NCBI GenBank assembly: GCA_023392615.1
Contig: JAEVYT010000038.1
Coordinates: 1-45,674 of the forward strand
Direction: 5' to 3'
Origin: Bacillota bacterium
Lineage (GTDB): Bacteria > Bacillota > Clostridia > Lachnospirales > Lachnospiraceae
DNA length: 45,674 nt
Shown one piece after another: positions 15,888 through 25,084 of the stretch. Both the position numbers and the translations under genes were made by a program. Under the pieces are notes generated by a model. That model was not told the origin of the DNA and made no database searches. It saw nothing but the letters and a program-made list of their open reading frames with translations. The first letter of the stretch is position 1; every line of letters begins with the position of its first letter.

Positions 15888-18123
15888 TCGCTAACTCCTC
15901 CTTTGACAATTGGGATGCAGCAATTTGCTGATATACTTCGCAATTCTTTAATAATTCTCTATGTGTTCCCTTACCAACAATTTGACCATCATCCAGTACA
16001 AGGATTTGATCTGCGTTCATAATGGTACTGATTCTCTGTGCAACGATAATCACTGTACTGTCGTTGATTTCTTCCTTTAGGGTTTTACGAAGTGTAGCAT
16101 CAGTTTTGTAATCTAAAGCTGAAAAACTATCATCAAAAACATAGATATCAGGATTTTTAGCAATCGCTCTTGCTATGGAGAGACGCTGTTTCTGACCGCC
16201 GGATACATTAGTACCACCTTGTGAAATATGTTCATCATAACCCTCAGGCTTACTATTAATAAATTCTTCAGCCTGTGCAATTCTTGCAGCACGTTTCATT
16301 CCTTCTTCACTAACATCAGATACACCAAAGTTAATGTTAGATTCTATCGTACCGCTAAAAAGAACACCTTTTTGTGGAACAAAACCAAGTTTTTTATGAA
16401 GTGTTTCCTGCTTAAGTTCTCTAATATCTGTACCGTTAATTAGAACGGAACCTCTTGTGACATCATAAAATCTAGGAATAAGATTAATTAAGGTAGATTT
16501 ACCACTTCCGGTACTACCAATAATAGCAGTTGTTTCACCAGGATTTGCAACAAAGCTGATATTAGATAATACATCTTCTTCCGCGTTTGGATAACGGAAA
16601 GCCACATCACGGAATTCTAAAACACCATGTAAGCTAGCATCTATTGTTGATTCAGTTTTAGGATCCTTAATTGTAGTTTTTGTATGCAGGATTTCATCAA
16701 TTCTTCCTGCTGCAACGATGGCTCTAGGGAGCATGATGGATAGCATTGTCAGGAAGAGGAAGGACATGATAATTTGCATGGTATACTGAATAAAAGCTAT
16801 CATATCGCCGACCTGCATGGTGCCAGCGTCTATTTTATCCGCTCCAACCCATACAATAAGTATGGATACTAAGTTCATAATTAACATTAAACAAGGTAGC
16901 ATAAAGGTCATAGCGCGGTTTACAAATAAGTTGTTCTTCGTTAAGTTAACATTTGCTTTATCAAATCTTTCTTCTTCCTGCTTTACAGTACTGAAAGCTC
17001 TGATTACCGGTAAACCAGTAAGAATTTCTCTGGTTACAAGGTTGATACGATCAATTAATGACTGCATCTTCTTGAATTTAGGCATAGCGACAACCATGAG
17101 TCCACCGATTAATACAAAAATTGCTCCTACGCCTACGATCAAAATCCATGACATAGATGAGTTGGTATTTACTACTTTTATAATACCACCGATTGCTAAA
17201 ATTGGAGCATAGAATACGATTCGAATCATCATAACCATCATCAACTGTACTTGTTGAATATCGTTTGTACTACGGGTGATAAGTGATGCGGTTGAGAACT
17301 GATCCATTTCCTTATTCGAGAAGGACAATACTCTTTTGAACACTTTACCACGCAATTCCAGACCCATCTTTGCTGCAATACGAGCACTGAGGAATACAAC
17401 GAGGATTGCTGCCAACATTCCGACAAGAGCGAGAGCGAGCATCTTGGCTCCTGCAAACAGTACATAGTTTACCTGCATTTTATCCATATCAATACCGATG
17501 GCAGTGTATTCGTTATTAATATAGGCAACTGCAGTTTGTGTTAACATAATCTCGGGCATTTTATCTACTTCTGCTCTCATTCCAGCTATAAGTTTAGCAG
17601 ATTGATCGGCCGGAAGTATTGTAAGTATTTTAAATATATCCGTAGTTTTATCAGTGATTTGCTTTGGTAACGCTGATAAAATTTTGTTTTTCATATCTTT
17701 AGATTCTTTACTATTACCTTCTAAACCAAGTACTAATGAGACTGGTTTCCCCATTGCTTGGGATACTGTATCCTCATCTTCACCATTCCATTTATAAATA
17801 GAATTATTCGTAAGTTCAGGATACTTCTTTAAATAATCGCTCCATTCTTTTTCACTATAGTTCCCTTTTTCCATAAGATTGTAGTGTTTCAGAGTGGTGT
17901 TTTTTTCATTCTGGGTCATGAGCTGTAAGACTTTATCCAGTTCTGTCTTGCGGATGACAGTGGGCACAGAAGTTTTGATACCATGTTTCATAATACCTGT
18001 ATTAACAATATCGGAGGTATAAGTAGGGAGTGCCAAGTCACAGTTTGCCTGCAGGACGAGCAACAGTATGACAAAAACGATTGTCAATGCTGAGCTTTTA
18101 AGAAATTTCATTAATTTTAACAT
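15880..18123 (-). CDS. Half-ABC exporter, degenerate ATPase site subunit
   Basis: A 747-residue half transporter, the partner of the next gene. After the first helix (residues about 10-30) there is a long insertion of about 160 residues (about 45-205) before the second helix, expected to lie outside the membrane. The ABC domain has GSTGSGKST, NVSGGQKQRLSIARA and IYVFDDSFSALD; the residue after the Walker B Asp is Asp instead of Glu, as in the weak site of heterodimeric exporters such as TM287/288 or BmrCD (family knowledge). It lies 39 bp after the MarR gene in one operon. Together the pair probably exports a drug or peptide. Confidence 0.9.
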   Translation of the reverse strand: MLKLMKFLKSSALTIVFVILLLVLQANCDLALPTYTSDIVNTGIMKHGIKTSVPTVIRKTELDKVLQLMTQNEKNTTLKHYNLMEKGNYSEKEWSDYLKKYPELTNNSIYKWNGEDEDTVSQAMGKPVSLVLGLEGNSKESKDMKNKILSALPKQITDKTTDIFKILTILPADQSAKLIAGMRAEVDKMPEIMLTQTAVAYINNEYTAIGIDMDKMQVNYVLFAGAKMLALALVGMLAAILVVFLSARIAAKMGLELRGKVFKRVLSFSNKEMDQFSTASLITRSTNDIQQVQLMMVMMIRIVFYAPILAIGGIIKVVNTNSSMSWILIVGVGAIFVLIGGLMVVAMPKFKKMQSLIDRINLVTREILTGLPVIRAFSTVKQEEERFDKANVNLTKNNLFVNRAMTFMLPCLMLIMNLVSILIVWVGADKIDAGTMQVGDMIAFIQYTMQIIMSFLFLTMLSIMLPRAIVAAGRIDEILHTKTTIKDPKTESTIDASLHGVLEFRDVAFRYPNAEEDVLSNISFVANPGETTAIIGSTGSGKSTLINLIPRFYDVTRGSVLINGTDIRELKQETLHKKLGFVPQKGVLFSGTIESNINFGVSDVSEEGMKRAARIAQAEEFINSKPEGYDEHISQGGTNVSGGQKQRLSIARAIAKNPDIYVFDDSFSALDYKTDATLRKTLKEEINDSTVIIVAQRISTIMNADQILVLDDGQIVGKGTHRELLKNCEVYQQIAASQLSKEELANE

Positions 18124-18162
18124 AAATGTTCCTTTCTGTTAGTGATAAGTTAAGCCGTTCAT

Positions 18163-18597
18163 TTATTTATCAATATTCTGAGTATTGGTTTTCACCTTTT
18201 CGGTGAGAGCTAACAATTGCTGTAATTCTGATTCCTCTAATCCTGAAAATAGCTGATCAACGATTGAGTTAATAAATTCTTCGGAATATTCAGCGAATTT
18301 ACGCCCTTCCGGTGTTAAGTATACACGCATGACTCGTTTGTCAGCTTCATCGGCCACACGATAGATATAATTGTTCTTCTCAAGCTTACGAAGCATCTCT
18401 GTAATAGTAGCTGGTTTAACAAAGCTCTTTTCAGACAATTCCTTTTGCGTGATTCCTTCATTTGATTTGATACAAGAGAGAAGCTTTGGTTGGCCTGGGT
18501 AAACATTCTTATCGTTCATTTTATGATAGGAACGAAGATGGATATATTTCATTATCTCAGCTAGGTTTCCCATCAATTCTCTTACTTCTGGTTTCAT
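18163..18597 (-). CDS. MarR-family regulator of the ABC exporter
   Basis: A 144-residue MarR repressor. The winged helix is about 35-100: QPKLLSCIKSNEGITQKELS, then the recognition helix VKPATITEMLRKLEKNNYI and the wing RVADEADKRVMRVYLTPEG. Flanking helices form the dimer. It is the first gene of the operon with the two half-ABC exporters, and a palindromic site sits just after its -10 box, so autorepression with release by a ligand is the likely scheme. GAAGGAGGGATG precedes the start. The ligand is unknown. Confidence 0.88.
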   Translation of the reverse strand: MKPEVRELMGNLAEIMKYIHLRSYHKMNDKNVYPGQPKLLSCIKSNEGITQKELSEKSFVKPATITEMLRKLEKNNYIYRVADEADKRVMRVYLTPEGRKFAEYSEEFINSIVDQLFSGLEESELQQLLALTEKVKTNTQNIDK

Positions 18598-18629
18598 TAT
18601 GTTTTCACATCCCTCCTTCTTTGGTCAAA

Positions 18630-18682
18630 TTAGTTAGGGACCTAAGTAAATTGTATTATATCACACATTATATTCAAGTCAA
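18630..18682 (-). promoter_or_regulatory. Promoter plus MarR operator
   Basis: On the minus strand, TTGACT (18682-18677), a 16-bp spacer and TATAAT (18660-18655) form a strong promoter. Just downstream, 18649-18630 reads TTACTTAGGTCCCTAACTAA, an imperfect palindrome (TTAcTTAGG/CCTAAcTAA) placed over the expected transcription start, ideal for repression by the MarR protein. Confidence 0.7.
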
Positions 18683-18779
18683 TCATTCGGAACATTAATT
18701 TTCCGTTAAGATTTATTCGGTATTATTAAAATGTAACCAAAACTTCTTAATTCATACTATAAAGAGCCGAAAAAGAAAA

Positions 18780-18805
18780 GGATGTTGCATTTCTATGCAA
18801 CATCC
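18780..18805 (-). terminator. Intrinsic terminator of the GNAT gene
   Basis: GGATGTTGCAT (18780-18790) and ATGCAACATCC (18795-18805) form an 11-bp stem with a TTCT loop. The minus-strand continuation is TTTTCTTTTTC. Confidence 0.8.
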
Positions 18806-18917
18806 AAGTATAGTTATGTAATTGAGATTTAATGTTCAAAAGTCTATATCGCAACCTATAAAGCCAAATATGTACTAACATACTTCATCCTCATGTATAG
18901 AGATAAATATGTACATA

Positions 18918-19454
18918 TTACCGAGCCTGATCCCATTCACTTCTTAGAATTGCATATTCATAAGTGTCCAGCCATATAGGATTTCCATTAAGGTCTTCTT
19001 TAAAATAGATGTTCTGAAGAAGATGTCCTTCACGGCGAAATCCCAGTTTTTCCAATAGCTTCCAGGAGGAAACATTCTTTGGACTGCACATACCAACGAT
19101 ACGCCTTGCTCCAAGCTGTGTGAAAGCATAATCAAGAATCGCGTTACTGCTTTCAAATGCGTATCCTTTTCCGTGGTAACTATGATTAAACACAAAGCCT
19201 AATTCCCAGGTATCAAATTCACCTTTTCCTAAATACAGATTGCCAATTAATTTTTGATTATCCTTAAGGCATATGCCATAAAATGAATCATCCTTGGATC
19301 TTCGTAGCGCTTCTTCTTTCGAAGCATCCTGTGAATAGACATGGTAGGGCTCGAATTTAACGACTTCTTCATCCGATAGATATTCATATAGATCCAGCCA
19401 ATCACTCGGCTGAAACCTTCTAATGATCAGGCGTTCTGTTAAGATATTTTCCAT
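18918..19454 (-). CDS. GNAT acetyltransferase (RimJ/RimL type)
   Basis: A 178-residue N-acetyltransferase. It has the opening LTERLIIRRFQPSDWLDLYEY, the core strand LIGNLYLGKGEFDTWELGFVF and the acetyl-CoA loop around NHSYHGKGYAFESSNAILDYAF, followed by MCSPKNVSSWKLLEKLGFRREG, the classic ribosomal-protein or small-molecule acetyltransferase signature. The target cannot be told from sequence. Start at 19454 is supported by AAAGGA upstream and by MENILTERL matching the family start; a longer reading to a TTG at 19490 is unlikely. The gene is followed by its own terminator. Confidence 0.85.
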   Translation of the reverse strand: MENILTERLIIRRFQPSDWLDLYEYLSDEEVVKFEPYHVYSQDASKEEALRRSKDDSFYGICLKDNQKLIGNLYLGKGEFDTWELGFVFNHSYHGKGYAFESSNAILDYAFTQLGARRIVGMCSPKNVSSWKLLEKLGFRREGHLLQNIYFKEDLNGNPIWLDTYEYAILRSEWDQAR

Positions 19455-19553
19455 GTGGAAGGTATCCTTTCTTGCTAATCTAAAATACAAACAGGTTTAA
19501 TTTATATCAGGTTTTTGCTGTTTCCCAAGCATTTCTTGTCATTAGTGAAAATT

Positions 19554-20012
19554 TTAATTACGTTCAAGTAATAATTTATCCAGCTTTTCTTTTAGTAAAT
19601 TCTTCATGCTACATAACTCTTCATTGGAAGGTCGCTTTGAATCATCTGTCATCTCTTCATAGGGCAGCCACCAAACAGGGCCTCTTCTTGGGGTATCACC
19701 ATCTCTTCTAGGGAATAGATGCCAGTGAACGTGTGAATCACCATTACCCAAGAGCTCATAATTAAGCTTATCCGGTTGAAAGGCTTGATACACGGCTTCT
19801 GCAACTACAGACATTTCAGCTAAATATTTTAGTCTGAATTCCTTCGGCAAAAAGTGAAGTTCTGATACATGTTCCTTACACAAGAATAAGGTATATCCTT
19901 TAAAATGCTGATGATCTCCAATTACTACATAACCGGTTTCTAGTTCTTTCACAAAATACGGATTCTGATTATTCTTAATCATATCAATTCGTTCACATAT
20001 TAGGCATCCCAT
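19554..20012 (-). CDS. HIT-family nucleotide hydrolase
   Basis: A 152-residue histidine-triad protein. The active site HVHWHLFPR gives H94, H96 and H98. The N-terminus MGCLICERI has the Cys-x-x-Cys often found in HIT proteins that bind zinc. Residues 28-48 (YVVIGDHQHFKGYTLFLCKE) match the conserved strand before the triad. Such proteins cleave dinucleoside polyphosphates or nucleotide-amine conjugates; the specific substrate is not evident. It lies between a GNAT and an aminotransferase on the same strand, with 63-99 bp gaps, so an operon is possible but not shown. Confidence 0.88.
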   Translation of the reverse strand: MGCLICERIDMIKNNQNPYFVKELETGYVVIGDHQHFKGYTLFLCKEHVSELHFLPKEFRLKYLAEMSVVAEAVYQAFQPDKLNYELLGNGDSHVHWHLFPRRDGDTPRRGPVWWLPYEEMTDDSKRPSNEELCSMKNLLKEKLDKLLLERN

Positions 20013-20075
20013 CGTATCTATCCTTCCAATTATTTATTCACAATTAACTGATAGCTATTATTCCTTCAAAAATTA

Positions 20076-21188
20076 TTATTTTGCTTCATCTCCGTTCAAT
20101 TTCTCTAAAAGGATTTCTAAAAGTGCGTCATTTGCTTTCGGGTCCATAAAGCAGAATCGAATAAACTTATTATCAAGGAAAGGGAAGGTGGAACAATCCC
20201 TTATCATAAGACCCTTTCGGATGGCTGCCTCAAACAAATCCATAGAGGTTACATCCTTTTTTAAAATTTTAATAAGTATAAAATTAGCTGTTGGTTCGAA
20301 ATATTTTACGTTAGCACAATTACTAAGAATGTCACAAATTCTTGCTCTTTCTGTGCTGATCAACTTTCGTGTATTCTCAATATATTCAGAATCAGAGAAC
20401 ATAATTTCACCCGCAATCGCAGCGAGGCTATTGATTGTCCATGGATTCTTTCTCTGATTAATCTCTTTAAGAAGATCCACATTACCACATATTGCATAAC
20501 CGAGTCTAAGTCCAGGAGCTGCGAAAAACTTGGATATTCCTCGCAGAATGATAATATTATTATAGTAACCCGTCAGTGGTGCTGAGGTGATGTAATCTGT
20601 GTTTTCTGCAAATTCAACATAAGTCTCATCTACCATCACAAAGATACCCTTCTGCTTACAGATATCAAGAATTTTGCGCATATCATTACGCGTGATGGCC
20701 GTAGAAGTTGGGTTGTTTGGGTTACAGATAACCAGAAGGTCGATATCGGAGGTTAAATCTTCTTCTAAATGTTGAAGATTTAACTTAAAATCATTTTCCT
20801 CATCAAGGCGGTAATACCTAGTAGTTCCGCCTCCCAAAGATACTTCTCGCTCGTATTCCGAGTAGGTAGGTCCGATAATAAGTGCCTTTTGTGGATGCTT
20901 GATCTGTATAAATAATGAGATTAATTCGGTAGATCCGTTACCAACAATGATATTCGAGGCGTCAGTTTGTACATACTCTGCAATTTTGTTTCGGAGTTGG
21001 GTGTATTCTCTATCCGGGTAACTCATAATCGCATCGATTTGACTTGAGAGAGTGGATTTTAGCTTTGGGGATATTCCAAGTGGATTTACATTTGCTGAGT
21101 AGCTGATGATATCTTCCTTCTTTATCCCGTATACTTTTTCTATCATCTCAAGGTCACTTCCATGAAAATGATCTGTATGCTTAATCAT
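20076..21188 (-). CDS. PLP-dependent aminotransferase, CobD/HisC-like
   Basis: A 370-residue fold-type I PLP enzyme. It has the opening HGSDLEMIEKVYG and FSANVNPLG-like SYSANVNPLGIS, NGSTELI, the cofactor-contacting CNPNNPT (155-161), D187 in FVMVDETY, and the Schiff-base lysine in GISKFFAAPGLRLGY (K220). The N-terminal pattern and length fit threonine-phosphate decarboxylase CobD (cobalamin side-chain donor) somewhat better than histidinol-phosphate aminotransferase, but no cobalamin or histidine genes are adjacent and no cobalamin riboswitch is seen. The two activities cannot be separated with confidence here. Confidence 0.75.
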   Translation of the reverse strand: MIKHTDHFHGSDLEMIEKVYGIKKEDIISYSANVNPLGISPKLKSTLSSQIDAIMSYPDREYTQLRNKIAEYVQTDASNIIVGNGSTELISLFIQIKHPQKALIIGPTYSEYEREVSLGGGTTRYYRLDEENDFKLNLQHLEEDLTSDIDLLVICNPNNPTSTAITRNDMRKILDICKQKGIFVMVDETYVEFAENTDYITSAPLTGYYNNIIILRGISKFFAAPGLRLGYAICGNVDLLKEINQRKNPWTINSLAAIAGEIMFSDSEYIENTRKLISTERARICDILSNCANVKYFEPTANFILIKILKKDVTSMDLFEAAIRKGLMIRDCSTFPFLDNKFIRFCFMDPKANDALLEILLEKLNGDEAK

Positions 21189-21468
21189 ATTAATTCCCTC
21201 CTGTAGGACTAAAGTATTAGTAAATAATGATGTTTTGAATTTATTTTTAATAAATTTAAGTAGTTTCTTGACTAAAATAAAGTTTAACTGGCGATTTATG
21301 TGAAATACTAGATTTTTTCTATTGTTTGAATTATAATATGATACATATTATAGCTGATTTTCCTTAAATTGCAATCACTTATCAACGAGGGGATACCCTT
21401 AATGTGCAACCGCTATATGAACTAGGGTAGATAAGGAATTTGTGGATTAAATCGGTAATGAAGGATCA

Positions 21469-24400
21469 ATGATATCTTGGGGTGATAAATTGAGAGAAAA
21501 GATCAAGCGTTTTTCTAAAGGGTACTTTGAATATCAGCTGCCATTTATAGTCTTATCCGATGATGAAATTATATTAACAGTGGAAGCGGGTAAAATTCGG
21601 GACGGTAGTTTTACTATCAGTAACAGCCGAGAGTGTGAGATGCAGGGTTCGGTCTATACTTCGAATCGTTTGATGGTAATCGAAAATGAAAACTTTAGTG
21701 ATATTGTGAATACGATCCAATATCGCTTTAATGCTATCCCATTACAAGCAGGGGATGAGGTAAAGGGAGAATTCCATATCATTAGTGATATGGGTGAGAT
21801 ATCAATTCCATATACGATACAAGTGGAAGCTGCTTACTGTTCTTCTTCTATGGGGAAAATAAAGGATTTATTTCAATTCACCAATTTAGCTATTATGGAT
21901 TGGTCAGATGCAAAGAAGATGTTTCGTTCAGAAGAATTCGAACGCATTCTCCTTGCAAATGAAGATCGTTATAGAATACTCTATAGAAATCTGGTAAAGA
22001 GTATATCTACCAGCCAGGCTTTGGAGGAGTTTTTAGTTACGATACATAAAAAATCTGAAATTGTACTAGAGATTGATCGGGTAAATTGTGAATATGCGAT
22101 TACCCAGGATAATATATCTGATAAATTAACACTAACGAAAAATCATTGGGGATATGCCGAAATCAGAGTTAGCACGGATGTTCCATTTATTCAATTGGAT
22201 CAAAAATTCGTTTGGGCTGACCATTTTATCGGTAATTCTCATCAAATCTCATATACAATCATTCAATCAAAGTTAAAGACCGGAGAAAATCATGGTCATA
22301 TCTATATACGAACTGCACACCAGAATATCACAGTTACCATAGTATGCAAATATCAAAAGATGGAACATAAAATTTCTGCTGAGCGTTTCAGACAAAAAAT
22401 TGACGCAGGACTCCTTGACACATATTTAAGTTTCCGACTTAATAAAATAAGACTGGAGGAATATCTGGATGATACAGAGATGATGATTGCCAGATTGCCG
22501 GGACCAGAAGTCAGCTATATGAAGGAACTGATGAGAACTCATGTTGCTATTATAACAGGAAGGACAAAACTTGCTGAAGAATTACTGTCAGATTTCGCAA
22601 AGGATGAAGTTATTGTTAGAAGAAAATCTGTTGTAGAGTATTGTGCGTATCTTTATCTTGATGCACTTTATTATAAAGAAGACGCTAAGATTAAAAAAGC
22701 AGCTGATACAATTCGTAAATTTTATGTCAGTGGACATTTTAATTGGAGAATACTATGGTTTTTATTATATACGGATAAGAGTTTTGACAGCAATAAAAGC
22801 GGGAAACTTTCATATATTAAAGAACAATATAACGAAGGATGTCGCAGCCCAATCATGTATTATGAGGCAGTGTGTATCCTAAATGAAGAACCCTATCTGC
22901 TTCGTGAATTATCAGAATTTGAAATCCAAACTCTTAACTTTGGAATTAAGAATTGGATCTTATCAAAAGATGCAGCAAAGCAGTATACTTATCTATCAAC
23001 GAAGATGAAGAGCTTTAGTCCACTTGTTTTCAACGGGTTGGTTAAGCTTTACGATGAGTATGGGGGAAGAGATATCCTAACGGCTATCTGTGGTCTGCTG
23101 ATTAAAGGGTTGAAAAGAACAGAAAAATATTATGAGTGGTACCGATTGGGTGTGGAGGAACAGCTTCGCATAACAGAGCTTTATGAATATTATATGCATT
23201 CAATCAATAGTTCCATTGAAGGCGTAATTGCACAACCCGTTTTACTTTATTTTATCTATAATAATAATTTAAGTGATAGAAAAAAAGCTTTTTTGTATGC
23301 TAATGTTGTAAAGAATAAAGAGAATAATGAACCAATTTATCGTTCTTATTACAAGAAGATGGAAATTTTTACTCTTAAAATGCTGGAAGGACACTATATA
23401 AATAGAGATTTGGCAGTGCTTTACCAGGAGTTTTTAAATAAAAACATTCATGGAGCTCAGGTTTGGAAACATCTTCCCTATGTAATGTTCCGTCAAGAGT
23501 TAGAGTGTATGGATGCAGGAATAGTAAGTCTACTTGTGATACAGGATGAAATTAACTCCGCTGAATCATACAATTTGGTCAATCAAAAAGCTCAGTTTGA
23601 CATAATATCAGAGAATACACAGCTTATTTTTGTAGATTCCTTTGGAAATCGTTATGCAGATACCGTTCCTTATCGTTTAACGCAGTTCCTTGACTATTCA
23701 CAGTACATAGATATTTGTTTGAATAGCAGTGATCATCCTAATCTACTATTACATTTGTTTGATCGTTATCAAAAGAACAGAATCTTTCGGAAGGATGCAA
23801 TCGAACTGTTTAAGAAAGTCTTATTACTAGAGGGACTTCAAAATGAGTATAAAACGGCCTGTTATCAGATGCTAATTGAATATTATTTTGAACACTATCA
23901 TGATGAATGGCTAGATTATTATCTTTGTCAAATAGATATGCAGTATGTTCGGCAAAATGAAAGAGCAAATTATATTGAATTAATGATTGTCAGAGGTTTA
24001 TATGATAAGGCTATTTTAAATCTTGAGATGTTTGGTCTGGAAGGAATTGCAATAACTCGTTTGGTTAAGTTATGTTCTGGTTATTTGAAAGCGTTCGGAA
24101 CAGAGGAAAAACTGGATTTTATGGTAAAGTTATGTCATTATGTATTCAGTGAAGGAAAGTATGATGAGGTAATCCTTCAATATCTGTCAGTATTTTATAC
24201 CGGTTCTACATTATCGATGTACAGGTTGTGGCAGGCATCAAAGAGCTTTGAGCTTTCATGCCATAGTTTAGAAAAAAGATTGTTGGTACAGATACTATAC
24301 ACCGAAAGCTACGTGGGCGACAGTTATGAGATATTCCGAAGTTATTATAATGGCGCTTCAAATAGTGTATTAGTTCGTGCATTTCTTTCTTACTATGCAT

Positions 24401-25038
24401 ATCAATACCTAATCCATGATCAGATTATCGATGCTGAGTTACTTCAGGTTATGAAGAGGGAACTCTTTTATGAGCAAAATGATGTATGTTTATTAGCATG
24501 GCTTAAGTATCATGCTGATAATAAGGAACTGAATGAACAGGATAAAACCTTCGCCGAATATAATATATTGATGTTGGTTCAAAAGGGAATTGTTCTTCCG
24601 TTCTTCTTGAGCTATAAGGATATCATTCATCTTCCTGATCAAATTCTGGATCAACATATCGTTTCATTTCATGCAGATCCAAGAAAACGTGTTTATATTC
24701 ACTATCGCATGGATAAAGACAAGGGGCAGCAGTATATAACGGAACCTATGAAGGACTCCTTTATGGGAATTCGTACAAAGAGTTTTTTATTGTTTTATCA
24801 CGAAACCCTGCAATATTACATTACTGTGGAAACTGACGATGATAAAGAGATTATGGAGAGCGTGATTCTTCAATATGAGTGTGATAACCCAGAGGATGAT
24901 CATTCCAATTATAATCATATTAATTTAATGTTAATGGCTTTAGAGATGAAAGAGGATACGACACTGATTGATCTCATGTGTAACTATGCGAAGAGGGAAT
25001 ATATGATTGAATCATGCTTTCATCAGATAGAAGATTAA
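21469..25038 (+). CDS. Large solenoid protein, DUF5717-like, first gene of a five-gene cluster
   Basis: A 1189-residue soluble protein without signal peptide or membrane segment. The first 330 residues look like two Ig-like beta domains (GSFTISNSRECEMQGSVY, then KLTLTKNHWGYAEIRVSTD with GHIYIRTAHQNITVTIVC). Residues about 340-1020 are helical repeats rich in Tyr and Leu (for example ALYYKEDAKIKKAADTIRKF), a TPR-like solenoid. The last 150 residues return to beta strands (RKRVYIHYRMDK, FLLFYHETLQYYITVETDDD). I recall this architecture as the DUF5717 family of clostridia, from memory. Function unknown; it looks like a scaffold. ATG at 21469 has AAGGA upstream; an alternative TTG at 21490 (REKIKRFSKGYFEYQLP) has GGGGTGA and may be the true start. 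Confidence 0.8.
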   Translation: MISWGDKLREKIKRFSKGYFEYQLPFIVLSDDEIILTVEAGKIRDGSFTISNSRECEMQGSVYTSNRLMVIENENFSDIVNTIQYRFNAIPLQAGDEVKGEFHIISDMGEISIPYTIQVEAAYCSSSMGKIKDLFQFTNLAIMDWSDAKKMFRSEEFERILLANEDRYRILYRNLVKSISTSQALEEFLVTIHKKSEIVLEIDRVNCEYAITQDNISDKLTLTKNHWGYAEIRVSTDVPFIQLDQKFVWADHFIGNSHQISYTIIQSKLKTGENHGHIYIRTAHQNITVTIVCKYQKMEHKISAERFRQKIDAGLLDTYLSFRLNKIRLEEYLDDTEMMIARLPGPEVSYMKELMRTHVAIITGRTKLAEELLSDFAKDEVIVRRKSVVEYCAYLYLDALYYKEDAKIKKAADTIRKFYVSGHFNWRILWFLLYTDKSFDSNKSGKLSYIKEQYNEGCRSPIMYYEAVCILNEEPYLLRELSEFEIQTLNFGIKNWILSKDAAKQYTYLSTKMKSFSPLVFNGLVKLYDEYGGRDILTAICGLLIKGLKRTEKYYEWYRLGVEEQLRITELYEYYMHSINSSIEGVIAQPVLLYFIYNNNLSDRKKAFLYANVVKNKENNEPIYRSYYKKMEIFTLKMLEGHYINRDLAVLYQEFLNKNIHGAQVWKHLPYVMFRQELECMDAGIVSLLVIQDEINSAESYNLVNQKAQFDIISENTQLIFVDSFGNRYADTVPYRLTQFLDYSQYIDICLNSSDHPNLLLHLFDRYQKNRIFRKDAIELFKKVLLLEGLQNEYKTACYQMLIEYYFEHYHDEWLDYYLCQIDMQYVRQNERANYIELMIVRGLYDKAILNLEMFGLEGIAITRLVKLCSGYLKAFGTEEKLDFMVKLCHYVFSEGKYDEVILQYLSVFYTGSTLSMYRLWQASKSFELSCHSLEKRLLVQILYTESYVGDSYEIFRSYYNGASNSVLVRAFLSYYAYQYLIHDQIIDAELLQVMKRELFYEQNDVCLLAWLKYHADNKELNEQDKTFAEYNILMLVQKGIVLPFFLSYKDIIHLPDQILDQHIVSFHADPRKRVYIHYRMDKDKGQQYITEPMKDSFMGIRTKSFLLFYHETLQYYITVETDDDKEIMESVILQYECDNPEDDHSNYNHINLMLMALEMKEDTTLIDLMCNYAKREYMIESCFHQIED

Positions 25039-25084
25039 TAAGGGAATAGTAGTAACGCTTTATGCGAGTCGGAGGTTTGGCTTC

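Noticed and set aside
15490..15894. A 134-codon plus-strand frame and similar frames opposite the ABC genes
   Set aside because: They are shadows of well-supported exporter genes, with no initiation signal or family match.
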